From positions 4,216,001-4,280,000 of the forward strand of contig NZ_AP022617.1 in assembly GCF_010731575.1 (NCBI RefSeq): DNA of 64,000 nucleotides, read 5' to 3'. A program made the position numbers and the translations under genes. Below are positions 51,041-59,696 of this stretch, piece after piece (the first letter of the stretch is position 1; every line of letters begins with the position of its first letter). The stretch comes from Mycolicibacterium monacense (GTDB taxonomy: Bacteria; Actinomycetota; Actinomycetes; Mycobacteriales; Mycobacteriaceae). A model generated the notes under the pieces. It saw only the letters and a program-made list of their open reading frames with translations, did not search any database and was not told where the DNA came from.

Positions 51041-53800
51041 TCAGGATTCGGCGTTGAGCACCCTGGCGAGCTCGCCGCGGGAACGGATGCCCAGCCTGCG
51101 GTAGACGCGCGACAGGTTGGCCTCCACCGTCTTCTCACTCACGTACAGCGTCGCGGCGATCTCACGGTTCGTCATCCCCTGCACGGCGAGATCGGCGAAG
51201 CGGCGCTCGGATTCGGCGAGGCCGGCCGCGGTCTGCCTACCGGTCAGCGCGTCGAGTTCGGCGCGGGCCTGCCGCGCCCACAGCTCCGCCCCGATGCGCT
51301 CGAACGCCGCGAGAGCGGTCGAGACGGTGGCGGTGGCGGCGTCGTACTGGCGCCGCCGGTGTTGCAACCGGCCGACCACGAGTTGGGTGCGGGCGAGTTC
51401 GAACGGCATCGACAGCCGGCCGTGCTCGGTCAACGCGCGCTCACCGGCCCTGACGGCGGCGGTCAGGTCACCGCGTGCGGCGAGCAGCAGCGCCCGGCAG
51501 CGCGCACCGAGGGCGAGCATCCACGGCCGGTCGAGGCGGGTTCCGTTGGCCTCCAACGCCTCGACGAGCCGTTCCGCCTCATCGAGGCGGCCGATGCCGA
51601 TGAGCGCCTCCGCCGCGTCCGGCAGGAACGGCGCCGTGACGAGTTCGGTGGGCGCCGGGATCCCGGTCGCCGCCGACGACCAGCCCTCGACCGCCGGACT
51701 CAACACGTCCACCGCGGCCCGGTGGTCGCCCAGCGACAACTCGAGGAAACCCAGGCTCGTGGTCAGCCACACCCCGAGACGGGTGGACTCACACCGCTCC
51801 CCGACCGTCCGCGCCTGGGCGGCGAACCGGCGCGTCTGGTCCTCGCGGCCGAAGTGGGCACTCACCATCACCCGCACGATCAACGCGACGAACAGCGGCA
51901 GGTCACCGTGGGACTGCAACGCCCGCTCGACGCTGTCCTCGGCGACCCGTTCCGCAGCCGCGAGGTCGGCCCGCCAGACGTTGACCTGCCCGAGGTGGAA
52001 GTCGACGAACGCCCGCTCGCTTTCGTCGCCCCGTTCGATGCAGCGCTGTGCGATCGCGTTGAACTGGTCGGCGGCCTCGTCGAGCCGGTCGGTCCACAAC
52101 ATCAGCAGGGCGTGCAGGGTCCTCGGCTGCGCGGCCAGCGGTAGGCCCTCGGGCTCGTCGAAATCGAACACGCCGTCGAGTTCAGCCTCGTCGAAACCCT
52201 CGCCGAGCAGGAACCGCAGCAGCGCGCGAATCGGCTTGGCCTGGGTGATCAGATCCGGCCGATGCAGTGTCATCGCCTGTGTCACGGCTTCTTCCGCGCG
52301 CTGCACCGCCCGGTCCGCGCGCCCCGCGTTGAACTCGATGAACGCCAACATGACGAGCATGTGCACCCGGCGGTCCGGGTTGACGCCCGGCTCGGCGATG
52401 GCCTGTTCGAGCATCGGCACCGCCTCGGACGAACTGTTGGCGTAGAGCCGTACCAGACCGAGCAGCTGCAGCGCCCGGGCCCGCAGCTCACCCGGCGGGA
52501 TCTCGGAAAGGGCGTGTTCCAACAACACTCGTGCCCGCGCGGCATCACCCGCCTCGAAGTGGCAGGCCGCGGCACGCAGCGTGCGTTCAGGGGTGTCACC
52601 CCCGCGGGCACGGGCCATGTCGAGCAGTTCGGCGGCGGTCGCGGGTGCGCCGCGCAGGTGGACCGATTCGGCCGCCTCGTCGAGCGCCTTGACCGTCTGC
52701 TCGTCGGCGCCGTCACTCGAGAGGGCGCGGTGCCGGGCCCGGGACTCAGGGCTCTCGACGATGTCGGCCAACCGGCGGTGCATCCACCGCCGTTCGTCCG
52801 CGGACGCCTCGGCGTACACCCCACGGGCCAACAGGGGATGACTGAAAGTCACCTTGTAGCCGGTGATCTCGACGACGCCGTGCCGTTCGGCCTCCTCGAG
52901 AGCCGCGACGGTCCACTCGACGTTGTCGCCGACGGCGCGCGCCACCAGATCCACGGTGGGCGACGCGATACAGGCGGTGGCGAGGAGGACCTCCCGGGTG
53001 TGGTCGGGCAAACCGGAGATGCGTGTCCGCACCAGATCGGCGAGGGTGGCCGGCAGCGGCCCGACACCGGTGGCGTCCCGGTCCAGTGCCCGCGCCAATT
53101 CGAGGGCGTAGAGCGGGTTTCCGGCCGAAACCTCGTACACCCAGTCCATTCTCGGGCGGGTCAGCGACCGGCCCAGCTGGTGGCTGATCATGGCGTGCAG
53201 GCCCCCGACCGTCATCGGATGCACCCGGGCCCGGTGCAGACGCTCCGGACGCGACGGTTCGAGCAGCGTCTCGGTGTGGTCGCCTGCGCCGGAGCGCACG
53301 GTCACGAGGAAACCGATGGCGCCCGCGGACCGGCGGGCCACCGACGCGAGAACGGCGGCGGTCGGCGGGTCGAGCCACTGCAGATCGTCGATCGCGACGA
53401 GGACGGGACTGTCGTGGGCCAGCCGTTCGAGCACCGACCGGACGGCGGCGGCCACCGCGCGTTGATCGGTGCCGGGTCCCGTGTCGTCGGCGCGAGAGAG
53501 GACCCGGTCGATCGCGACTCGTTGCGGGGCGGGCAGGTGGTCGAGCACCTCGGTGTCCACATCGGCGAGCAGTTCGGCCAGCGATGAGTACGCGGCCACC
53601 GACTCGCTGGACACCGGGTGCGCCGCGAGCACCCGGAAGCCGCGGGTCCGGGCGCGTTCGATGCCTGCGCGCCACACGGTGCTCTTACCGATCCCGACAT
53701 CGCCTTCGAGCACCAGCACGCAGGTACCCGTCGGCACTGCGGAGAGCAGGTCGTCGACAGCGCTCAACTCCGCGTCGCGGCTGATGAGCTGCAGGGGCAC
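51041..53800 (-). CDS. LuxR-family regulator with AAA/STAND ATPase domain (LAL type)
   Basis: A 919-residue large ATP-binding LuxR regulator. Walker A GDVGIGKST near residue 37 and Walker B VLVAIDDLQWLD near 140 define the STAND ATPase; TPR-like helical repeats occupy about residues 400-820; a C-terminal LuxR helix-turn-helix ends the protein (MTNREIAATLYVSEKTVEANLSRVYRRLG). Such proteins switch on transcription when a ligand binds the helical region. Starts with GTG 44 bp after the MFS pump on the same strand, so it likely controls that pump. Confidence 0.92.
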   Translation of the reverse strand: MPLQLISRDAELSAVDDLLSAVPTGTCVLVLEGDVGIGKSTVWRAGIERARTRGFRVLAAHPVSSESVAAYSSLAELLADVDTEVLDHLPAPQRVAIDRVLSRADDTGPGTDQRAVAAAVRSVLERLAHDSPVLVAIDDLQWLDPPTAAVLASVARRSAGAIGFLVTVRSGAGDHTETLLEPSRPERLHRARVHPMTVGGLHAMISHQLGRSLTRPRMDWVYEVSAGNPLYALELARALDRDATGVGPLPATLADLVRTRISGLPDHTREVLLATACIASPTVDLVARAVGDNVEWTVAALEEAERHGVVEITGYKVTFSHPLLARGVYAEASADERRWMHRRLADIVESPESRARHRALSSDGADEQTVKALDEAAESVHLRGAPATAAELLDMARARGGDTPERTLRAAACHFEAGDAARARVLLEHALSEIPPGELRARALQLLGLVRLYANSSSEAVPMLEQAIAEPGVNPDRRVHMLVMLAFIEFNAGRADRAVQRAEEAVTQAMTLHRPDLITQAKPIRALLRFLLGEGFDEAELDGVFDFDEPEGLPLAAQPRTLHALLMLWTDRLDEAADQFNAIAQRCIERGDESERAFVDFHLGQVNVWRADLAAAERVAEDSVERALQSHGDLPLFVALIVRVMVSAHFGREDQTRRFAAQARTVGERCESTRLGVWLTTSLGFLELSLGDHRAAVDVLSPAVEGWSSAATGIPAPTELVTAPFLPDAAEALIGIGRLDEAERLVEALEANGTRLDRPWMLALGARCRALLLAARGDLTAAVRAGERALTEHGRLSMPFELARTQLVVGRLQHRRRQYDAATATVSTALAAFERIGAELWARQARAELDALTGRQTAAGLAESERRFADLAVQGMTNREIAATLYVSEKTVEANLSRVYRRLGIRSRGELARVLNAES

Positions 53801-53844
53801 CTACGTATCTTCGCAGCAGATCGTGGGGGCCGCCCACCGGATGA

Positions 53845-55545
53845 TCACGTTTGCTCGGCGTAACGCCCAGCGTTGAACAGCGACGCCACCGCGCCGATCA
53901 GCATCATCACCGCGGCGGCGACGAACACCACCACCAGTCCGGTGTGGAAGGGCTCGATGATCAGGTGCGGGAAGAAGGTCTGACCGGTGAGCACCTCGGC
54001 GTTGACGCCGGGCTGTTGCAGCGCGTGCGACGGCTCCAGGAGTTCGCCGATCGGGTTGTAGCCGAGGAACGCCGCGAACAGGCTGCCGACGGGCGGCGTG
54101 CCTGCGACCTCGTCGGCGACCGCCGCCGAGACGCCCTGCGCCTGCAGGCCTGCGCTCATGGCTCCGGGCAGCGTGTTGGCCAGCCCGACGATCATGAGCG
54201 AGAAGAAGATCCCGATCGACAGCGATCCGCCGGCATTGAAGAACGTGGCCCGCACCCCGGAGGCGGCGCCGCGCGCGCTCGCCGGCACGCTCGACATGAT
54301 CCCGGCCGAATTCGGGGAGGTGAACACCCCGCCACCGACACCATTGAGGAAGATCAGCGTCGCGAAGAGCCAGTAGTCGAAGTCGACGGGGATCAGCACC
54401 AGCGCGACGAAGGTGGCACACATCAGCAGCATGCCGCCGACGGTGAACGGGCGGGCGCCGTAGCGGTCGGACAGCCACCCCGACAGAGGTCCGGCCACGA
54501 GGAATCCGAAGGTCAACGGCAGCATGTAGATCGCCGCCCACAGTGGGGTGGCCTCGAAGTCGTAGCCCCGCAGCGGCAGCCAGATGCCCTGCAGCCAGAT
54601 GATCAGCATGAACTGCAGTCCACCGCGGCCGACCGAGGACATCAGCCCGGCGAGGTTGCCCATGCCGAACGCGGTGATGCGGAACAGCCGGATGTCGACC
54701 AGGGGTTGATCGACCCGCAGTTCGATGACGCAGAACGCCACCAGCGCCAGCACCCCGAAGGCGATCGCGCCGAGCACCCACGGGTTGCCCCACCCGGTGG
54801 GGGAACCGCCGTAGGGCTGGATGCTGTAGGTGATCCCGGTGAGCAGCACCGTGAGCCCGAGGCCGAGCGTCACCGCACCCGCCCAGTCGAGCCGGCCGGG
54901 GCTGCGCTCCCCCACCTCGCGCAGCGAACGCATCGCCCAGACCGTGCCGAGGACGCCGATCGGGACGCCCACCCAGAAGATCGCCTGCCAGTGCCATTCG
55001 GACAGCGCGCCGCCGATCACCAGCCCGAGGAATGAACCGGCGACGGCGGCAACCATGTTGACGCCCAACGCCATTCCGCGCTGATGCGCGGGGAAGGCAT
55101 CGGTGAGGATGGCCGCCGAGGAGGCGATCAGCATCGCACCGCCGACGCCCTGGACCACCCGCCACCCGATCAGCCACCACGCGCCGGCGTCGAGGTCGAA
55201 CGGTTGGAACGACAGCGCGAGCGCACACAGCGTGAAGATGACGAAGCCCAGGTTGTAGATGCGGACCCGGCCGAACATGTCGCCCAGCCGTCCGAACAGC
55301 ACCACGAGCACCGCGGTGACCACCATGTATCCCATCAGCAGCCACAGCAGGTAGGTCACGTTGGCAGGCTGCAGGGGGTTGAGGCCGATGCCGCGGAAGA
55401 TCGCCGGCAGCGAGATCAGCACGATCGACGAGTTGACGGTCGCGAGCAGCATCCCCAGCGTGGTGTTGGAGAGCACCACCCACTTGTAGAGGGGGTGGTC
55501 GCGATCGGTGGCGATCCGGCGCCGGCCGGTGAGCTCGGTTGTCAT
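53845..55545 (-). CDS. MFS multidrug transporter, DHA2 (14-helix) family
   Basis: A 566-residue drug:H+ antiporter of the EmrB/QacA type. Motif A between helices 2 and 3 is FGRLGDMFGRVRIYNLG; motif C-like GGALSEWHWQAIFWVGVPIG and a second RYGARPF loop are visible. The predicted cargo is hydrophobic or cationic drugs. ATG 55545 is taken as the start, with further in-frame codons upstream rejected for lack of family similarity. An AT-rich palindrome lies 66 bp upstream. It is the first gene before the LAL regulator. Confidence 0.93.
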   Translation of the reverse strand: MTTELTGRRRIATDRDHPLYKWVVLSNTTLGMLLATVNSSIVLISLPAIFRGIGLNPLQPANVTYLLWLLMGYMVVTAVLVVLFGRLGDMFGRVRIYNLGFVIFTLCALALSFQPFDLDAGAWWLIGWRVVQGVGGAMLIASSAAILTDAFPAHQRGMALGVNMVAAVAGSFLGLVIGGALSEWHWQAIFWVGVPIGVLGTVWAMRSLREVGERSPGRLDWAGAVTLGLGLTVLLTGITYSIQPYGGSPTGWGNPWVLGAIAFGVLALVAFCVIELRVDQPLVDIRLFRITAFGMGNLAGLMSSVGRGGLQFMLIIWLQGIWLPLRGYDFEATPLWAAIYMLPLTFGFLVAGPLSGWLSDRYGARPFTVGGMLLMCATFVALVLIPVDFDYWLFATLIFLNGVGGGVFTSPNSAGIMSSVPASARGAASGVRATFFNAGGSLSIGIFFSLMIVGLANTLPGAMSAGLQAQGVSAAVADEVAGTPPVGSLFAAFLGYNPIGELLEPSHALQQPGVNAEVLTGQTFFPHLIIEPFHTGLVVVFVAAAVMMLIGAVASLFNAGRYAEQT

Positions 55546-55610
55546 CTGCAGTCTCGTTCGTTTCGTATCCGACGGTGCGCAGCGACGAGCGGACGCCGCA
55601 GAACACATAT

Positions 55611-55628
55611 ATTATCTATACAAATAAT
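55611..55628. promoter_or_regulatory. AT-rich imperfect palindrome, likely MFS promoter/operator
   Basis: ATTATCTATACAAATAAT, within a run of AT-rich sequence that is exceptional in this window (55606-55628). It could hold the -10 of the MFS operon and a repressor site. Only one copy is present. Confidence 0.5.
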
Positions 55629-55691
55629 CGGTCGGCAATTCGCGTTCGCCCCATCCGGCGTCTGCGCTAGGTTGAGCAACGCACCACCGAC

Positions 55692-55777
55692 CACGCGGGA
55701 GCGCGCACCAGCGCGCTGAGAGGACGACTGGGGTCGTCGACCGTACGAACCTGACCGGGTAATGCCGGCGTAGGGAG
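55692..55777 (+). ncRNA. TPP (THI-element) riboswitch
   Basis: The conserved thiamine-pyrophosphate aptamer landmarks are present in order: CGCGCTGAGAG, a hairpin (GACGACTGGGGTCGTC), then GAACCTGACCGGGTAATG and CCGGCGTAGGGAG. AGGGAG (55772-55777), six bases before ATG 55784, is both the end of the aptamer and the ribosome site of thiD. Ligand binding could therefore directly block translation. The outer P1 helix is weak and its limits are approximate. Confidence 0.93.
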
Positions 55778-55783
55778 TTTTCG

Positions 55784-56632
55784 ATGACCGATACGCGATA
55801 CCTGCCACTCGCCCCACCCGGCCAGACCCCGGCGCGGGTGATGACCATCGCGGGCACCGACTCCGGCGGTGGCGCGGGGATCCAGGCCGACTCCCGCACC
55901 TTCGCCATGCTCGGCGTCCACGGCTGTGTCGCGGTGGTCGCCGTCACCGTACAGAACTCCGTGGGCGTCAAGGGTTTCCACGAGATCCCCATCGACGTCA
56001 TCACCGGGCAGATCGAGGCGGTGGTCTCCGACATCGGCATCCAGGCGGCCAAGACCGGGATGCTGGCCTCTTCGGAGATCATCACCGCCGTCGCCGAGAC
56101 GTGGCGTCGCCTGCGGCCCGCACCGCTGGTCGTCGACCCGGTGTGCGCCTCCATGCACGGCGATCCGCTGCTGCATCCGTCGGCGCTCGACGCACTGCGC
56201 TCCGAACTGTTCCCCCTCGCCACCCTGGTCACCCCCAACCTCGACGAGGTGCGGCTGATCACCGGGATCGACGTCACCGACGCCGCCTCCCAGCGCGACG
56301 CGGCGCGGGCGCTGCATGCGCTCGGCCCACAGTGGGCACTGGTCAAAGGCGGCCACCTGCGCTCGTCGGCGTACAGCCCCGATCTGCTGTTCGACGGCTC
56401 CGAGTTCCACGAGTTCGGCGCCGACCGCATCGACACCGGCCACGACCACGGCGCGGGCGACACCCTGGCGGCCGCCACGGCCTCCGCACTCGCGCACGGC
56501 TACTCCGTCCCCGACGCGGTCGCGTTCGCCAAACAGTGGGTGACCGAATGTCTGCGCGCCGCATACCCGTTGGGCCACGGCCACGGTCCGGTCTCCGCGC
56601 TGTTCAGGCTGAGCGCCGATGAACCTCGATGA
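55784..56632 (+). CDS. thiD: Hydroxymethylpyrimidine/phosphomethylpyrimidine kinase
   Basis: A 282-residue ribokinase-fold enzyme that phosphorylates the HMP precursor of thiamine. Substrate loop TIAGTDSGGGAGIQAD near residue 21, ALVKGGH, and the anion-hole motif HDHGAGDTLAAATASAL with the catalytic base Asp near residue 225. Directly controlled by the riboswitch ending six bases upstream. The stop lies 14 bp inside the following hydrolase gene. thiC, which precedes thiD in M. tuberculosis, is not in the window. Confidence 0.95.
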   Translation: MTDTRYLPLAPPGQTPARVMTIAGTDSGGGAGIQADSRTFAMLGVHGCVAVVAVTVQNSVGVKGFHEIPIDVITGQIEAVVSDIGIQAAKTGMLASSEIITAVAETWRRLRPAPLVVDPVCASMHGDPLLHPSALDALRSELFPLATLVTPNLDEVRLITGIDVTDAASQRDAARALHALGPQWALVKGGHLRSSAYSPDLLFDGSEFHEFGADRIDTGHDHGAGDTLAAATASALAHGYSVPDAVAFAKQWVTECLRAAYPLGHGHGPVSALFRLSADEPR

Positions 56633-57242
56633 CATCGCCGGCGTCGCCCACGAACCGGCGGGCACACCGCGCGGGGTGGTGCTGCTGACCCATGGCGCCG
56701 GGGGTAACCGGGACGCGCCGCTGCTGGTCAGGTTCTGCGACGAGTGGGCCGGGCGGGGTTGGCTGGCCGTGCGCTACAACCTGCCCTACCGCAGGCGCAG
56801 ACCCAAGGGCCCGCCCTCGGGGTCGGCCACCGCCGACCGGGCGGGGGTGGCCGACGCGGTCGCCGCCGCCCGCGAACTCACCGACGGGCCGGTGATCGCC
56901 GGCGGACACTCCTACGGTGGCCGGATGACGTCGATGGCGGTCGCCGACGACGGGGTGGCCCTCGACGTGATGACGCTGTCCTCGTACCCGTTGCATCCGC
57001 CCGGCAAGCCCGACCGGGCCCGCACCGAACACCTGCCCCGCATCGGTGTGCCGACGGTGTTCGTGCACGGCACCGCGGATCCGTTCGGGAGCATCGACGA
57101 GCTCACCGCGGCGGCGGCGCTCGTCGCCGGGCCGACCGAACTCGTCGAGATCACCGGCGCGCGTCACGATCTGGGGTCCAAGGCGCTCGACGTGCCGAAA
57201 CTGGCGGTCGACGCGGCGCTGCGACTGCTGGCCACCGGTTAG
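56619..57242 (+). CDS. Alpha/beta hydrolase, dienelactone-hydrolase-like (Rv0421c-like)
   Basis: A 207-residue alpha/beta hydrolase of the KANL3/Tex30-like group. The oxyanion region LLTHGAGGNRDAP, nucleophile elbow GGHSYGGRM (Ser), acid Asp in HGTADPFGS and His in GARHDLG complete a triad. Overlaps thiD by 14 bp, so it is on the riboswitch-controlled transcript. Substrate unknown; the location suggests a link with thiamine metabolism only by proximity. Confidence 0.88.
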   Translation: MNLDDIAGVAHEPAGTPRGVVLLTHGAGGNRDAPLLVRFCDEWAGRGWLAVRYNLPYRRRRPKGPPSGSATADRAGVADAVAAARELTDGPVIAGGHSYGGRMTSMAVADDGVALDVMTLSSYPLHPPGKPDRARTEHLPRIGVPTVFVHGTADPFGSIDELTAAAALVAGPTELVEITGARHDLGSKALDVPKLAVDAALRLLATG

Positions 57243-57252
57243 GGTCGAACAC

Positions 57253-57870
57253 ATGAGCATGCCGCCGGGCCCGCCACCCCCACCCCCCGGCCAGCCCCCG
57301 TACGGCCAGCAGCCCTACGGTCAGCCGGCCTACGGCCAGCCCGCCTACGGACAGCCGTACTTCCCACCGCCCCCGCCGCAGCCCTACGCCGAGATGCGGC
57401 CGGCCGGACCGCCGCCCCCGCCCAAGAAGAGCAAGCTCTGGCTGATCCTGGGCCTGGTGGCGCTGACCGTCGTCGTGATCGCCATCGCCGTGGTGCTCTT
57501 CGTGGTCCTGGTGGTGCGCGAGGGCACGGTGACAGCAACACAGGTGAAGTTGGGCGACTGCCTCTCCGAGATCCCGGACGGCAGTGAGGTCAGGACGCTC
57601 AAGACCGTCGACTGCGCCGAACCGCACGCCGGCGAGGTGTTCGCGGTGCTCCAGATGCCCGACGGTGACTTCCCCGGACAGGACGCGATGGTCGAGTACG
57701 CCAACCGGTGCGCACCCGAACTGGCGAGCTATTCACCGTCCGCGGTCACCGACGACACCGTGCGACTGTTCGTCCTCTTCCCCACCGACGAGACCTGGTC
57801 CGACGGCGACCGGGCGGTGACCTGCGTCGCAACCCTGAACCCGCCGCGCGCGGGTTCACTGAAGGGCTGA
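57253..57870 (+). CDS. Proline-rich single-pass protein with septum-formation domain (Rv0420c-like)
   Basis: A 205-residue protein: a Pro/Gly/Tyr/Gln-rich cytoplasmic tail with repeated YGQP units (about residues 15-35) and Pro runs, one transmembrane helix (about 58-83), and an external domain with VKLGDCLSEIPDGSEV and VDCAEPHAGEVFAV that resembles the Septum_form family. Four Cys suggest two disulfides outside the membrane. Possible role at the division site or cell pole; not demonstrated. 10 bp after the hydrolase stop. Confidence 0.82.
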   Translation: MSMPPGPPPPPPGQPPYGQQPYGQPAYGQPAYGQPYFPPPPPQPYAEMRPAGPPPPPKKSKLWLILGLVALTVVVIAIAVVLFVVLVVREGTVTATQVKLGDCLSEIPDGSEVRTLKTVDCAEPHAGEVFAVLQMPDGDFPGQDAMVEYANRCAPELASYSPSAVTDDTVRLFVLFPTDETWSDGDRAVTCVATLNPPRAGSLKG

Positions 57871-57925
57871 CGCCGCCCAGGTCGGCGGCACGGGACCACT
57901 CCGATACCTGGGGTACCGTCTACTC

Positions 57926-59416
57926 ATGACTTCGGAGCAGTACGACGCGGTCATCGTGGGCGCCGGATTCGCCGGAATCGGTGCCGCGATTCAGCTCAAG
58001 CGAATGGGCTACGCGAACTTCGTCATCCTCGACCGCGAGGACGACCTCGGCGGCACCTGGTACGTCAACCACTACCCGGGCCTGGCCGTCGACGTCCCCA
58101 CCACCACCTACAGCTATTTCTTCGAGCCCAACCCGAAGTGGTCGCGGCTGTTCTCCACCGGTGCGGAGATCAAGCAGTACGCCGACGAGGTGGCCGACAA
58201 GTACGACGTCCGTCGCCACATCCGCTTCAACACGGCCGTCGAGGGCGCCCGCTGGGACGAAGAGGCGAAGCTCTGGCGCGTGGCGCTCGACGGCGGGGAG
58301 ACGCTGAGCACCCGCTATCTCATCACCGCGACGGGGTTCCTCTCGCAACCGCGGACCCCCGACATTCCCGGCATCACCTCGTTCGAGGGCAAGGTCATCC
58401 ACACCACCGACTGGGACGACAGCTTCGACCCGTCGGGCCGGCGGATCGCGATCATCGGCACCGGCGCCACCGCCGTTCAGCTGATCCCCGAACTGGCCAG
58501 GAACGCCGCCGACCTCACCGTCTACCAGCGCACCCCGATCTGGGTGGCGCCCAAGGTCGACATCCGGTTCTCCGAGCGCACCAAACGGCTGTTCGCGCGG
58601 GTTCCGCTGCTCCAGCGCACCGTGCGGCTGATCACCGACACGATCTACGAGGCGATGATCAACATCGGTGTCGTGCACTACAAGGTGCCGCTGTTCCGGC
58701 GCCTCAACATGTCGGCGATGGATCTGTGCAAGATCAACCAGTTCGTGGCGATCCGCGACAAAGAGCTGCGGCGCAAGCTCACCCCCGACTACGACATCGG
58801 CTGCAAGCGACCGACGTTCTCCAACAGCTACTTCCGCACGTTCACCAAACCGCACGTCCACCTGCAGGCCGACGGGATCGACCATGTCGAAGCCGACGGC
58901 ATCGTCAACGCCGACGGCACCAAGACCGTCATCGACACGCTGGTGCTGGCCACCGGATTCGACCTGTGGGAGGCCAACTTCCCGGCGATCGAGATCATCG
59001 GCCGCGGTGGCCGCAACCTCGGGAAGTGGTGGCGCGAAACGCGTTTCCAGGCGTACCAGGGTGTGTCGATGCCGTATTTCCCGAACTACCTCAGCCTGGC
59101 CAGCCCGTACGCATTCCTGGGTCTGAACTTCTTCAACACCATGGAGTACCAGATGCGGCTGATGGACCGGCTTTTCAGCGAGGTGCACCGGCGCGGCGCC
59201 ACGACGTTCGAGGTGACCGAGGAGGCCAACACCCGTTACCTCGATCGGATGACGGAAGCGCTCGGCAGTTCCCTGTGGACGCTCGGCAACTGCGCCTCGT
59301 CGCGGTCCTACTATTTCAACCCGAGCGGCGAACCGTCGCTGCTGCGCCCGATGTCGACGCGCGACGCCATCAAAGAGGCGTCCGAGTTCCCGCTCAGTGA
59401 TTACCAGATTGCCTGA
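57926..59416 (+). CDS. Flavin-containing Baeyer-Villiger-type monooxygenase
   Basis: A 496-residue FAD- and NADPH-dependent monooxygenase. FAD loop IVGAGFAGIG near residue 11, the BVMO fingerprint FEGKVIHTTDWDD near 155, and NADPH loop IIGTGATAVQLIPE near 175. Related mycobacterial enzymes (EthA, MymA) convert ketones to esters and may activate thioamide prodrugs; the substrate here is unknown. TACCGT six bases upstream of ATG 57926 fits a leaderless start. Its stop precedes a small membrane-protein gene by 13 bp. Confidence 0.92.
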   Translation: MTSEQYDAVIVGAGFAGIGAAIQLKRMGYANFVILDREDDLGGTWYVNHYPGLAVDVPTTTYSYFFEPNPKWSRLFSTGAEIKQYADEVADKYDVRRHIRFNTAVEGARWDEEAKLWRVALDGGETLSTRYLITATGFLSQPRTPDIPGITSFEGKVIHTTDWDDSFDPSGRRIAIIGTGATAVQLIPELARNAADLTVYQRTPIWVAPKVDIRFSERTKRLFARVPLLQRTVRLITDTIYEAMINIGVVHYKVPLFRRLNMSAMDLCKINQFVAIRDKELRRKLTPDYDIGCKRPTFSNSYFRTFTKPHVHLQADGIDHVEADGIVNADGTKTVIDTLVLATGFDLWEANFPAIEIIGRGGRNLGKWWRETRFQAYQGVSMPYFPNYLSLASPYAFLGLNFFNTMEYQMRLMDRLFSEVHRRGATTFEVTEEANTRYLDRMTEALGSSLWTLGNCASSRSYYFNPSGEPSLLRPMSTRDAIKEASEFPLSDYQIA

Positions 59417-59429
59417 AAGAGGACCCTCT

Positions 59430-59696
59430 GTGCCGCAACAAGACAACCGTGCCGCCAAGCTGACCGGGCTGGCCATCGCCGGGACCGGACTGGCGCACTT
59501 CGTTCGCCCGCAGGTGTTCGAGCCGATCACCGTGGCGGCATTCCCGCAGAACACCCGTCGCCACATCTACACCAACGGCAGCCTCGAGACGGCGATCGGT
59601 CTCGCGCTGGCGGGCCGCAGGACCCGCAAATTCGGTCTGGCCGGACTGCTGGGATACGCGGTCTACTTGGCGGGCAACACCGTTCGCAAGCGGTAG
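59430..59696 (+). CDS. Small conserved membrane protein
   Basis: An 88-residue protein with two hydrophobic segments (LTGLAIAGTGLAHFV and FGLAGLLGYAVYLAGN) and a basic C-terminal end. It is similar in pattern to small DoxX-like mycobacterial proteins, but no function is known. GTG 59430 is favoured by AGAGGA six bases before it; GTG 59397 is in frame but overlaps the monooxygenase. It ends 34 bp inside the convergent TetR gene. Confidence 0.75.
   Translation: MPQQDNRAAKLTGLAIAGTGLAHFVRPQVFEPITVAAFPQNTRRHIYTNGSLETAIGLALAGRRTRKFGLAGLLGYAVYLAGNTVRKR

Noticed and set aside
57298..57360. Short tandem repeats resembling a CRISPR or satellite
   Set aside because: They encode YGQP-type amino acid repeats in a proline-rich tail and stay in frame; there are no spacers.
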